Assembly (NCBI GenBank): GCA_027577595.1 | Contig: JANBRJ010000071.1 | Coordinates: 1 to 64,000, forward strand | From: Coemansia sp. RSA 487 | Lineage: Eukaryota; Kickxellomycota; Kickxellomycetes; Kickxellales; Kickxellaceae | Direction of reading: 5' to 3' | DNA: 64,000 nucleotides | Shown: positions 11,082 to 18,539 of the stretch, piece after piece | How the letters are laid out: each line of letters starts with the position of its first letter | Numbering within the stretch: position 1 is the first letter of the stretch | Program-made: the position numbers and the translations under genes | Notes under the pieces: model-generated | The model's input: only the letters and a program-made list of their open reading frames with translations | Databases searched by the model: none | What the model was told of the DNA's origin: nothing

Positions 11082-13001
11082 CTATTTCTGGCTGGCCATT
11101 GCGCACTCGCCAGCCTCGTATAAATCAGCAAGCGTCCTGCTGATGGAGTCGCGGAATGCAGGCGCATCGGTGGCAGGCGACGAGAGCCATTCGGAAACGC
11201 TGAACTTCAGATCGTTCTTGTCCATGGCGTAGTTGACGCCGTAGCCGTCAGAGATGACGGGGGCAAAGCCGCCGCGGAACCTGTCGCCTGGCGTGACGTT
11301 TGACGTCGACAACGCAAACGACATCGACTGCACGTACGCCGGGTCCTGGAACAGCGTGGCATTTTCTGCCTCCTCGGGCGACTGGATCTGCGCGCGCAGA
11401 CCGAGCAAATGGCGGTCGATGCCCTTTCCCGACGCTGCGGCTGCTGAGTTCTCGACATGTGTGGCGACGGCGCGCTGGAAGTACATGAGCTTCTTCTTCA
11501 GCGGCACGTCTCTGTCGTCAAAGATCTTGCTGAACTCGAGGCTCTCGGTTGTGCACGAGCGGATCGTCTCGGTGCGCCCGTGCAGGAACTTGCGTAGCGA
11601 CGACGACTCGTATGTTGGTGCTGGCTTGCCGTAGTGGCGGTAGTATGCGACTTGCAGCGCGATCTGGAAGTATGCGTCGGGGCTGGCGCCGAGTGTCTTG
11701 ATCCACTGCGCACCGTACTCCGGCATATCGCACTGCAGGATGCGCAGGTTGCTTGCTAGCGCGCCAGCGTCTGCGCGAACCTTGTCCACGATCTGCGCAA
11801 CATCTGCAGAGACGTTCCATTGGATCGGTGCAGGCTCCGCCAGACCTGCACATGGCTTAATGTCCTTGAGTGGGCCGCGCTCCTTGGCAGACATCTCCAT
11901 CAGCATGCGGCCGGTAGTCAGGGCGTCGACAGGCGTGTGCTCGCAGTTGACGCCAAAGCGACCGCTGTTCATCACGATGAGCTGGATCGACTTGTCAAAC
12001 CACCTGTTGCTGCCTGCGTCCGAGTGGTTCAGAATGCCGATGGTGCGCTGGATATCCATGGTGTCCTGCGGATCGATATCCACGTCCAGACAGACGACAA
12101 ACAGTGCCGAGTCAACCTTTGCCAGAGACTGGCTGTTCGCCGAGTCCTGCTCCAAAATCATGCGCGCCTTGGCCCAGTCGTCCCGGTGGCCAGCAGTGAG
12201 GTTGGCAACCGAGGGCTGGTGGCTCCTGAGCTGGCCAGACGCAAGCATCGAGTCGATGCGCTTGGTGGCCTGGGCCAGCTGGCTGGCGATCTGCGCCAGG
12301 CTTGCGCGCTCGCCGTTGCTACCGTACACGGGCACCTCGACCGTCTGGTTGCGGTACATCAGCAGGATGTGTTTGACGATCGACGGGTACTGGTTAACGA
12401 CCTCGTCGCACCCGGGACGGGGCACACGCGTGGTGCCGAACTGCCACTTGTACTGGTTCATGCAAAAGGGCGTGTCGCGATGTGTCTCGGCTGGCATCGC
12501 CCCTGAGTTGATTGCCTCGTTTGCTTCCAAAAGATGGGTGATTAGCCGTGCAGCACGCAATATCTGTACGCTGGTGGGCTGACCGCGCGGCGCATTGGTG
12601 ACCAGCGGCATGTCAGGGTTGTCGGCTATCGTGGCAAACCAGTTCACGTTGATATACGTCGGGCCGCGCCACTCAAGGTACGCCTTCTTAAGCCATATGT
12701 CCTCCAGCCAGCTGTGCGGCGCATTCCGGTCAACCTCCAGCAGCCGCCGCTGCAGAACTGGCCCCAATCCGTCGCTGCCAACAAACGTTGACACGGCCTT
12801 TTCGGCGCGTGCGTACTCGTCGTTGGTGAGCAGCGGACGCAGCGACTTCAGGTAGCGTGCGGCGGTGGCGTCGAGCTCCGGAACCGGGAGACGCGGGAGC
12901 CTGTCCTGGTTTGCAAAGGTCGAGAGCGACCGTGCTGGTGGTGCTCTGCTGGCTCTGCAAACGACGGCGGCCGCTGATCGAGCGCTGAGAAGGTGGAGCA
13001 T
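11082..13001 (-). CDS. CAT2: Mitochondrial/peroxisomal carnitine O-acetyltransferase
   Basis: 639 residues from the ATG at 13001. The frame stays open upstream into a TG repeat, but the presequence (MLHLLSARSAAAVVCRASRA...ARSLSTF) supports starting at 13001. Seen: RLPVPELDATAARYL (family N-terminal signature), the choline/carnitine acyltransferase core, catalytic His in NCEHTPVDA, and the substrate-binding STSN...GFAPVISDGYGVNYAM region. It transfers acetyl groups between CoA and carnitine, moving acetyl-CoA equivalents between peroxisomes, cytosol and mitochondria. The presequence suggests mitochondria; the C-terminus (AMASQK) is not a clear PTS1. Fungal paralogues (Cat2, Yat1, Yat2) cannot be told apart with certainty here. 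The Fanzor transposon lies about 210 bases upstream of its start. Confidence 0.9.
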   Translation of the reverse strand: MLHLLSARSAAAVVCRASRAPPARSLSTFANQDRLPRLPVPELDATAARYLKSLRPLLTNDEYARAEKAVSTFVGSDGLGPVLQRRLLEVDRNAPHSWLEDIWLKKAYLEWRGPTYINVNWFATIADNPDMPLVTNAPRGQPTSVQILRAARLITHLLEANEAINSGAMPAETHRDTPFCMNQYKWQFGTTRVPRPGCDEVVNQYPSIVKHILLMYRNQTVEVPVYGSNGERASLAQIASQLAQATKRIDSMLASGQLRSHQPSVANLTAGHRDDWAKARMILEQDSANSQSLAKVDSALFVVCLDVDIDPQDTMDIQRTIGILNHSDAGSNRWFDKSIQLIVMNSGRFGVNCEHTPVDALTTGRMLMEMSAKERGPLKDIKPCAGLAEPAPIQWNVSADVAQIVDKVRADAGALASNLRILQCDMPEYGAQWIKTLGASPDAYFQIALQVAYYRHYGKPAPTYESSSLRKFLHGRTETIRSCTTESLEFSKIFDDRDVPLKKKLMYFQRAVATHVENSAAAASGKGIDRHLLGLRAQIQSPEEAENATLFQDPAYVQSMSFALSTSNVTPGDRFRGGFAPVISDGYGVNYAMDKNDLKFSVSEWLSSPATDAPAFRDSISRTLADLYEAGECAMASQK

Positions 13002-13029
13002 TATACCGAGTCTATCTACAGCCAAGGCT

Positions 13030-13059
13030 TGTGTATGTGTATGTGTGTGTGTGTGTGTG
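13030..13059. repeat. (GT)n microsatellite
   Basis: A run of GT with two GTAT interruptions directly upstream of the carnitine acetyltransferase start. It lies in the presumed 5' untranslated region. Confidence 0.95.
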
Positions 13060-13211
13060 AGCAACAAAGGTTATAATAGACTAAAGCTAGCAGATAAATG
13101 GCTTTTCAGAGAAGAAAAGTGTGAGCGGGAGCTGGGAGATGGATGCCACATGCTCCGTGTTTAAAAGTGCGCATTTCATGCACTGACATGAGGGGTTTCT
13201 TTTTTGGCTTT

Positions 13212-13301
13212 TACTGTATGCTGCAAAACTATTTGCGTCGAATGGTGAAAGGTTTGCGGTGGCGATAATGCATTTTGCGTTCCAAGAAAAAGGCGTTTGC
13301 G
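13212..13301 (+). repeat. Left terminal inverted repeat of the Fanzor element
   Basis: About 90 bases matching, in reverse, 17,050-17,157. The core GAATGGTGAAAGGTTTGCGG and the following GATAATGCATTTTGCGTTCC are identical in both ends. The outermost part is more diverged and shorter here. Confidence 0.88.
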
Positions 13302-13554
13302 CAGGCGTGGCAAATCGTTTGCGTCGGTTGGCGTAGCATATACGTCAGCGCAAAACAGGAAAACACAAGAGAAGACACAAATGGTTAGCACCGTTGGTAA
13401 AGTACCATCGTCAAAAAGCAGTCGCGGATGCTTATCTCCTCGGCTCTCATCTGAGCACCTACCTGCAAAAGGGACAGCATCCTATCCTAGAACTAGGATT
13501 CATAGAACTAGGGTTTGCCGCGGCTATAACCTTGGCTGAATGCCGTGGTGGCTG
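13212..13554 (-). ncRNA. Candidate guide (omega) RNA region of the Fanzor system
   Basis: Position-based inference. In known Fanzor and TnpB systems the guide RNA scaffold is made from the region from the nuclease 3' end to the transposon end, with the guide taken from flanking DNA beyond the end. Here that is the 343 bases from the Fanzor stop to the left end, read on the minus strand. Support: about 240 bases of it (13,212-13,450) are also kept in the short element at 57,487-57,700, including a GCAAAACAGGAAAACAC word and the AAAAAGCAGTC segment. No promoter or fold is proven. Confidence 0.4.
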
Positions 13555-15711
13555 TTATTTGCTCGTCCTCGCCGTCTTCCTTTTCTTCTTGGGCTGCTGC
13601 TCATCGGTGGTAGCAACGGCTGCAGGCTGACTGCGACAGAAGCGCTCTGGAGTCTCGTCATGATCGCGAAGGTCATGGAAAATATGCCTGAAATTGAGAA
13701 CGGCTGCAAGATCTCTGTTGTACATGCGTGAACGAGGAGTCAAAACTCCATCCACTTCCACGGGACCCATACATAGTTCGTTGGTGCACTTAAGGAGACC
13801 ATGGCAGAGCACTTCTTTCATCTTCTCTCGCTGGTAGGGGCGGGGGTTGGGCACTTTCAGGAACTTCTCAAGAGTGCCAGTGAGGCAGTTTGGGCAAGCC
13901 TTTGATGTTCTGAATTCGTCAATAAGATAGACCTGGCACCCTTTCTTCCTCAGAATTCGCCGAAATCCGACCCCCCGTATAGGCTCATGGTAGCGAGCCA
14001 TTGGCGCACTCCAGTTGCCTAAGATCACAGTGGGTTTTTCATCGTTGCATGTCGCCCGAATGCTCTTTGCTAGCCGCTCATCGGTTTGTTGCTGCTTGAT
14101 GTGGGCAGATTGCCGAAGCCTGCGATGAATTGGCTGAGGGCTGTTCCGAGTCTTGCTGGTGGTCATGGTGTTCGTGTAGAATTTACTCAGCACTGGCCAA
14201 ACGGCAGCACGCGTCCTGACATATTGCCCATATTTGCCTGGAAATATCGATGTGCACGAAAAAGCAGCCAATCTGGCCTCGGCAGCCTTGATCTCGTTGC
14301 TGTCTGGATGCCCGTTCTTGACCTTTTCCCTCAGCTTGCGATAGCGGGTTGTTCGGGTTTCTTTAGCCTTCTGGCTCCGTGTGTATCGGAAAAGAGCTTT
14401 CTCCTCAGAGGTGCTCTCATCTGTTATGCCAAAGACAATGTCCTGGCGACCCGGATCCATGAAAATTGGATTTTTTATGTTGGCCAGCTGCTCTGGCGAA
14501 AGCTCGTGGATATATGTGAACTCGCCCGGTTTCTTTTCTCCTGGCTTTTCTCGCTTCCTGGGCCTCCTGGGCTTCCTGGGCTTCTTAGACTGGTCCTCTG
14601 GCAGTGAGTCAGTAGCTGTGCTCTCAACTGGAGCTGTCAGCCCACTTCTGCTGGCCTCGATGGCAGCATTTGCTTCAGCATCCCTTTTCTTCGCTTTCCA
14701 GCTGTTTTTTTCTTTGGCTGTTGCAATCTTTTTGATCACAGACACTGACACGCCATCAGTCTGTATCGTGCCATAGAATCCGAAGCCGTTTCTTGTCCGT
14801 AGCACCCTCGATTTTTCATTGAAAAATTTATACCAATAAGTTTCAATGGGAAATTTCGCGTTATAGCTCCAGCCCATTATGCTTCGACATAATATTCTGG
14901 TGTCAATTTCAATGTGCATCGGCACAAACGACTTCCGCAACGGGAAACACTGGAAAGATCTGTAGTCATTCATCTCAAGAAGTACTGCCAAGCGACAAAA
15001 TGCTTTGAAGTGCTTTTTTGGATGCGCCTTGATATCGTAATAAATACCTTCCTCCTCAAGCTCGTAGTCGTTGTCATATGCTGTCAACACAGGTTCAAGC
15101 ATGTCCCCGATGTTCTTGTCGCCCACAGTGATAACTGGAAGAACAGTGTTGCGGTGCTTTATCGCCTCTTTCAACACTTGCCCGGGTTTCCAAATCTGGT
15201 CTTCATATGCTTCCTTTATCTCATCCGTTGTTCTGTCCTTCATTGCCTCCTCAAGGTCCCTCTTGCGCTCCCGAGTTTTCAGCAGAACATTTACTGCACG
15301 CCGAAGATACTGACCAAACTTGGTCTGTATATTATTCACGTATGCAGTGTAAACTCTTGCTGCCTCGAACTGTGCTGTCTGGTTTGGGTTGGCTATATCA
15401 AACTCTGTGATGCCAGCAGCCTCCTTGTACGCATCCAGGTGCTTGCGTATGACCCTCCTGTACTCCTGGATTTCAGCCTTGACATTTGGCCTGGCTTTCC
15501 GCTTGGTGAGGTGCAGGAATACCTCACCAAAAAATCTCTTTTCCAGGTACACAGAGGGATCGAACTGCTTGTGAGTAGCCAGCTCATGGACAAATATCCA
15601 ACGAGCTAGCCCATACATGTGTGCAGAGGCTGTGTTAGCCACTACAACATAGTCGTTTACCTTGGTAATATCATTTCTGTCGTTTACCCCCTGTGTCTGA
15701 TGTATCCTCAT
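13555..15711 (-). CDS. Fanzor (eukaryotic TnpB-like RNA-guided endonuclease)
   Basis: 718 residues from the first in-frame ATG (15711). The frame is open for 70 more codons upstream but without an ATG, so an upstream exon is possible. Seen: helical N-terminal region (YVVVANTASAHMYGLARWIFVHEL), RuvC-I FMDPGRQDIVFG (Asp419), GNWSAPMARYHEPIRG, then DEFRTSKACPNC (Glu599) leading into a zinc ribbon (Cys606, Cys609, Cys642, Cys647) and RuvC-III YNRDLAAVLNF (Asp667). This is the OrfB/TnpB C-terminal layout. A Lys/Arg/Pro-rich stretch (KKPRKPRRPRKREKPGEKK) in the middle could be a nuclear localisation signal. Family members are guided by a transposon-encoded RNA and cut DNA beside a short motif. The usual TnpB glutamate position (VILGNWS) has no Glu; the Glu beside the zinc ribbon may replace it, as reported for Fanzors. 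The frame has no stops or frameshifts, so the protein may be active. Poor match to host genes in context shows it is element cargo. Confidence 0.9.
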   Translation of the reverse strand: MRIHQTQGVNDRNDITKVNDYVVVANTASAHMYGLARWIFVHELATHKQFDPSVYLEKRFFGEVFLHLTKRKARPNVKAEIQEYRRVIRKHLDAYKEAAGITEFDIANPNQTAQFEAARVYTAYVNNIQTKFGQYLRRAVNVLLKTRERKRDLEEAMKDRTTDEIKEAYEDQIWKPGQVLKEAIKHRNTVLPVITVGDKNIGDMLEPVLTAYDNDYELEEEGIYYDIKAHPKKHFKAFCRLAVLLEMNDYRSFQCFPLRKSFVPMHIEIDTRILCRSIMGWSYNAKFPIETYWYKFFNEKSRVLRTRNGFGFYGTIQTDGVSVSVIKKIATAKEKNSWKAKKRDAEANAAIEASRSGLTAPVESTATDSLPEDQSKKPRKPRRPRKREKPGEKKPGEFTYIHELSPEQLANIKNPIFMDPGRQDIVFGITDESTSEEKALFRYTRSQKAKETRTTRYRKLREKVKNGHPDSNEIKAAEARLAAFSCTSIFPGKYGQYVRTRAAVWPVLSKFYTNTMTTSKTRNSPQPIHRRLRQSAHIKQQQTDERLAKSIRATCNDEKPTVILGNWSAPMARYHEPIRGVGFRRILRKKGCQVYLIDEFRTSKACPNCLTGTLEKFLKVPNPRPYQREKMKEVLCHGLLKCTNELCMGPVEVDGVLTPRSRMYNRDLAAVLNFRHIFHDLRDHDETPERFCRSQPAAVATTDEQQPKKKRKTARTSK

Positions 15712-16269
15712 TATCCATTGGGGATGGGTGAGCAAACAAGAGCAGATAACTAATATAATATATGCGTTGAAAGGTGTATTTGGCGTTACTAGTAGCAATA
15801 AAATGTCGAAGGAAAGCCAAGGAGAAACAAAAGCGAAAAGGAAAAACAAATGTCCTTTGGTCGTTATATAGCATTGACTAACGTTGTCATCAATGTCACG
15901 CTGCTTTTCCTGATCAGGCACACATTCTCTTTTCGTTTTTTAGCTTGCTTGGGAACACTTGCGATACTGATATATCACTTTTGGCAAGAATATCAAGAGA
16001 GCGGATGAAAATAAAATTCCTCATCTTTATTTTTCATAAACAACCTGGCTTTTATAGCCGTACAAACGCTACAACAACTGAACTAGATGATTGGGAAGCA
16101 TACGCTATGTGCTTCCCGACAATACGATTGTCTCTTGTCGGAACAAGCATATTACGATGGCGGCTCAGCAGCTCGCGAGGCTAATCGTTATCACAGTTAC
16201 AAAAGAAAATCAGAAACGTTGGTTATTTTAACTGAAGGAAGGAGCTTTCAAATTATCCACAGCAATCAG

Positions 16270-16850
16270 GGGATTGAGTACAAGCTTTGTTTATCTGTCT
16301 TTGCAGCGAGAGAAGGATGTCATGGAATTTCTGATGTAGCCTTAGCAGTCTGATGTTATCACTTTGTCGACTGCCTCACATGTTCTATCATTGAGTCTGT
16401 CGTCTGCTGTAAGCGCTGTTCTGCGAACACCCGATTTTATTTTGGACCCAAGCTCCTCAATGGGATTTAGAAAGAGTGAGTATGGAGACAGATATAGACA
16501 CTCGTATCCTCTGTTTTCTATTAGATCTCAAATGGCTAATGGCGTGTGGATTGGAGCATTGTCCATCACAAGATAGTGGCCCTTCATGTCCTTTGCATCC
16601 AGTACATCGAATGTATTTGAAATGTAGACCAGAAAGTGCTCTCCGTCCGTGTGCCAACACGCCCACCAACCCTGATCTCCTTACCATTAGCCTTTCTCTT
16701 TTTGGCAGCAGAAACAGTCTGAAGCCTTCTCAATGAAACACCCATCAACATGCGCATGCATACAAACATGTTCTTTGACCCATTATTTGGGTGGCAGTCT
16801 TCCAACATATCTGCATCTGGCAAATAGTGCATGGCTTAGTTATTGTTTTT
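16270..16850 (-). pseudogene. Decayed IS630/Tc1-superfamily DDE transposase
   Basis: Translation of the minus strand across frames gives CMRMLMGVSLRRL, KDMKGHYLVMDNAPIHTPLAI, then after a stop DLIENRGYECLYLSPYS and FLNPIEELGSKIKSG, and at the end GYIRNSMTSFSRCKDR. The DNAPIH and LSPYS..LNPIE blocks are the second and third catalytic blocks of DDE_3-type transposases. At least two stops and one frame change are visible, and only about 150 bases separate the 5' edge from the terminal repeat, so the N-terminal DNA-binding half is missing. It is the presumed former mobilising enzyme of this element and lies upstream of the Fanzor gene on the same strand. Confidence 0.82.
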
Positions 16851-17049
16851 GTTCAAGGTAGTGGTAGTATTTCTTCAAATTGTTAGGTTTCATTGGGATC
16901 AATGTTAACTAGCCACATTGAAAGCACAGACAGAGACCGAGAAGCCAATCCATTTTTAGTGTGGAATAATAGGTGTGTAGCGAACAGCTTTCTCCACAAA
17001 GCCCAGTTTGCGCCTCTTACTTCCAAGCGCAAATAAGGTCATTCGATAC

Positions 17050-17157
17050 AAACGCCTTTTCCTTGGAACGCAAAATGCATTATCGCCACCGCAAACCTTT
17101 CACCATTCGACGCGTATACATCCTTATTTGACGCAACTGGTTTTGCAAAACACTGTA
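17050..17157 (-). repeat. Right terminal inverted repeat of the Fanzor element
   Basis: Inverted counterpart of 13,212-13,301. Unlike the left end it keeps the AATAAGGATGTATACGCG segment that is also seen in the copy at 57,487-58,236, so it is closer to the ancestral end. It stops 24 bases before the stop codon of the CLYBL-like gene, whose 3' untranslated region it probably forms. Confidence 0.85.
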
Positions 17158-17181
17158 GTTAATGCTAAACGGGTAGACAGA

Positions 17182-18303
17182 CTAGCTCTGGGTTCCAAAC
17201 TTTGCGGCCATGTCAATGCCTGCGAGCTCGGCGCGGCGCAGGACGCGGTACGCCCACTTGACGACGGGCATGTCGATGGCCTTGCCGTCCAGATCAAAGG
17301 CGCCCTTGCCAAGCACGTAGCTGTCCTGGTATCCGCACACGATGCGCCACGCCCTGGCGAGGATGGCGTCGGGCGGCACAAAGTGCTGCTGCACAACGTC
17401 GACCTGTGCCGGGTGGATAACCTGCTTTCCGGTGAACCCCATCTCCGCGCCCTCGGTGGACTCGTCGCACAGGACGTCCATGTCGCGGAAGTCCATCGTC
17501 ACCATATCGATAGCCTGGAGCCGGTACGCGTGCGCGGTGGTGCACACAACAGACCGCGCATAGTAGAGCTCCTTGCGCGCCGGCGTGCGGATGATGCCGG
17601 TGTCGGCGCAGTAGTCCTCTGCCGCAAACAGAAGCGCGTCGATGCGGCGGTCGGCCTCGGCGATGCTGCGGATGTTGACGAGCCCGCGCGCCGTCTCGAT
17701 GCCTGCAATGATGCTGATCTTGTCGCGCCGGTGCGCCGGCGCCAGGCTGTCGATCAGCTGCGCCACGTACCCAACCTCCCTGGGCGAGTCGACCTTGGGC
17801 ACCATCACCACATCCAGCTTCTCCGACTGCAGAACAACATTCAGGTCGTCCAGCTCCAGTCCAGAGCCCACCGAGTTGATCCGCACCCCGAGCTCTGCGC
17901 CGCTCGTGTTGGCTGCCAGCGCATTTACCACCAGGCTCCGCGCCTGGCCCTTGCGGTTCAGCGACACCCCGTCCTCCAGGTCGTACATGATGCAATCCGC
18001 CGTCGACGTAAACGACTTTTGGATCTTGCGCTCCTCGCTGCACGGCACGTAGAACACGGCGCGCCGCAGCTTCTCGTGGCTCAGATCCAGCCCCGGGATC
18101 TGCGCCATTGCGTCTGTGCCGATGACACTCCTTCCGGCTGGTGACGACGAAGTGGTTGTGGACTTGAGTCTAGCAGGGGTGCGGCCAATAAGCGAGGATG
18201 CTGTGAAGGGCGGCGCATATGTACTGGCACGCACAGCAAGGAGGTACCCAAACGGCCGCCTGCTGGCTGGCCTTAGCAGTGACAGTACGCCTGTGGTTCG
18301 CAT
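17182..18303 (-). CDS. CLYBL: Mitochondrial citrate lyase beta-like / citramalyl-CoA lyase-like protein
   Basis: 373 residues in one exon, from an ATG followed by a basic, Ser/Ala-rich presequence of about 60 residues (MRTTGVLSLLRPASRRPFG...). Seen: the HpcH/HpaI-CitE fold signatures RRAVFYVPCSEERKI, DCIMYDLEDGVSLNRKG, LGVRINSVGSG, VVMVPKVDSPREVGYV, IAGIETARGLVNI, AAEDYCADTGI and GFTGKQVIHPAQV. These include the acidic metal ligands (YDLEDG and AAEDY) and the R-I-N substrate loop. Homologues cleave citramalyl-CoA to acetyl-CoA and pyruvate in mitochondria; substrate here is by homology only. The 3' end is close to the right end of the Fanzor transposon. Identification of the family is firm. 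Confidence 0.88.
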   Translation of the reverse strand: MRTTGVLSLLRPASRRPFGYLLAVRASTYAPPFTASSLIGRTPARLKSTTTSSSPAGRSVIGTDAMAQIPGLDLSHEKLRRAVFYVPCSEERKIQKSFTSTADCIMYDLEDGVSLNRKGQARSLVVNALAANTSGAELGVRINSVGSGLELDDLNVVLQSEKLDVVMVPKVDSPREVGYVAQLIDSLAPAHRRDKISIIAGIETARGLVNIRSIAEADRRIDALLFAAEDYCADTGIIRTPARKELYYARSVVCTTAHAYRLQAIDMVTMDFRDMDVLCDESTEGAEMGFTGKQVIHPAQVDVVQQHFVPPDAILARAWRIVCGYQDSYVLGKGAFDLDGKAIDMPVVKWAYRVLRRAELAGIDMAAKFGTQS

Positions 18304-18539
18304 ATCCTTGTGCTGTAGGGTTATTGAAAAACAATGATAAAGTAGCAGACAACAGCAGAGACACCAGAGTCAATGGAAGAAAGGAACGACTTTGTTGCCC
18401 AGCGTCGTGAGAAAATAAAGAATCCTAATCCTTCCTTATGATGAGCTTCCCCTACTCCGAAAGGGAAAAAAGATAGAGATAGAGATAGTGAGATTGGTAT
18501 TCCTCTTTTCGCTGAAAAACAAACAAAAAGGTGCTATTT

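Larger units (their letters stand above)
13212..17157 (-). mobile_element. IS630/Tc1-type DNA transposon carrying a Fanzor nuclease gene
   Basis: The ends are inverted repeats: from the left TACTGTATGCTGCAAAAC then TTGCGTC and a long match beginning GAATGGTGAAAGGTTTGCGG; from the right (minus strand) TACAGTGTTTTGCAAAAC then TTGCGTC and the same block. TA sits at both outer edges. Inside, both on the minus strand, are a decayed DDE transposase (about 16,270-16,850) and an open Fanzor frame (13,555-15,711). The stretch 15,712-16,269 between them holds no recognisable gene and presumably the Fanzor promoter. TTTGCG-like words recur inside both ends. The left end lacks about 15 bases (GGATGTATACGC region) present in the right end and in the related copy at 57,487. 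With its transposase broken, this copy would need a transposase from elsewhere. It sits between the 5' side of the carnitine acetyltransferase gene and the 3' end of the CLYBL-like gene. Confidence 0.88.

Noticed and set aside
13202-13420. CRISPR-like repeats suspected from recurring TTTGCG words
   Set aside because: The words are irregularly spaced inside the transposon end, with no regular spacers.
15712-15921. 70-codon N-terminal extension of the Fanzor
   Set aside because: Open but without an ATG, hydrophobic and unlike Fanzor N-termini; the ATG at 15711 is preferred, with an unseen upstream exon possible.
17008-18144. 378-codon plus-strand frame opposite the CLYBL-like gene
   Set aside because: Shadow of the GC-rich minus-strand gene; no motifs, and it runs into the transposon end.
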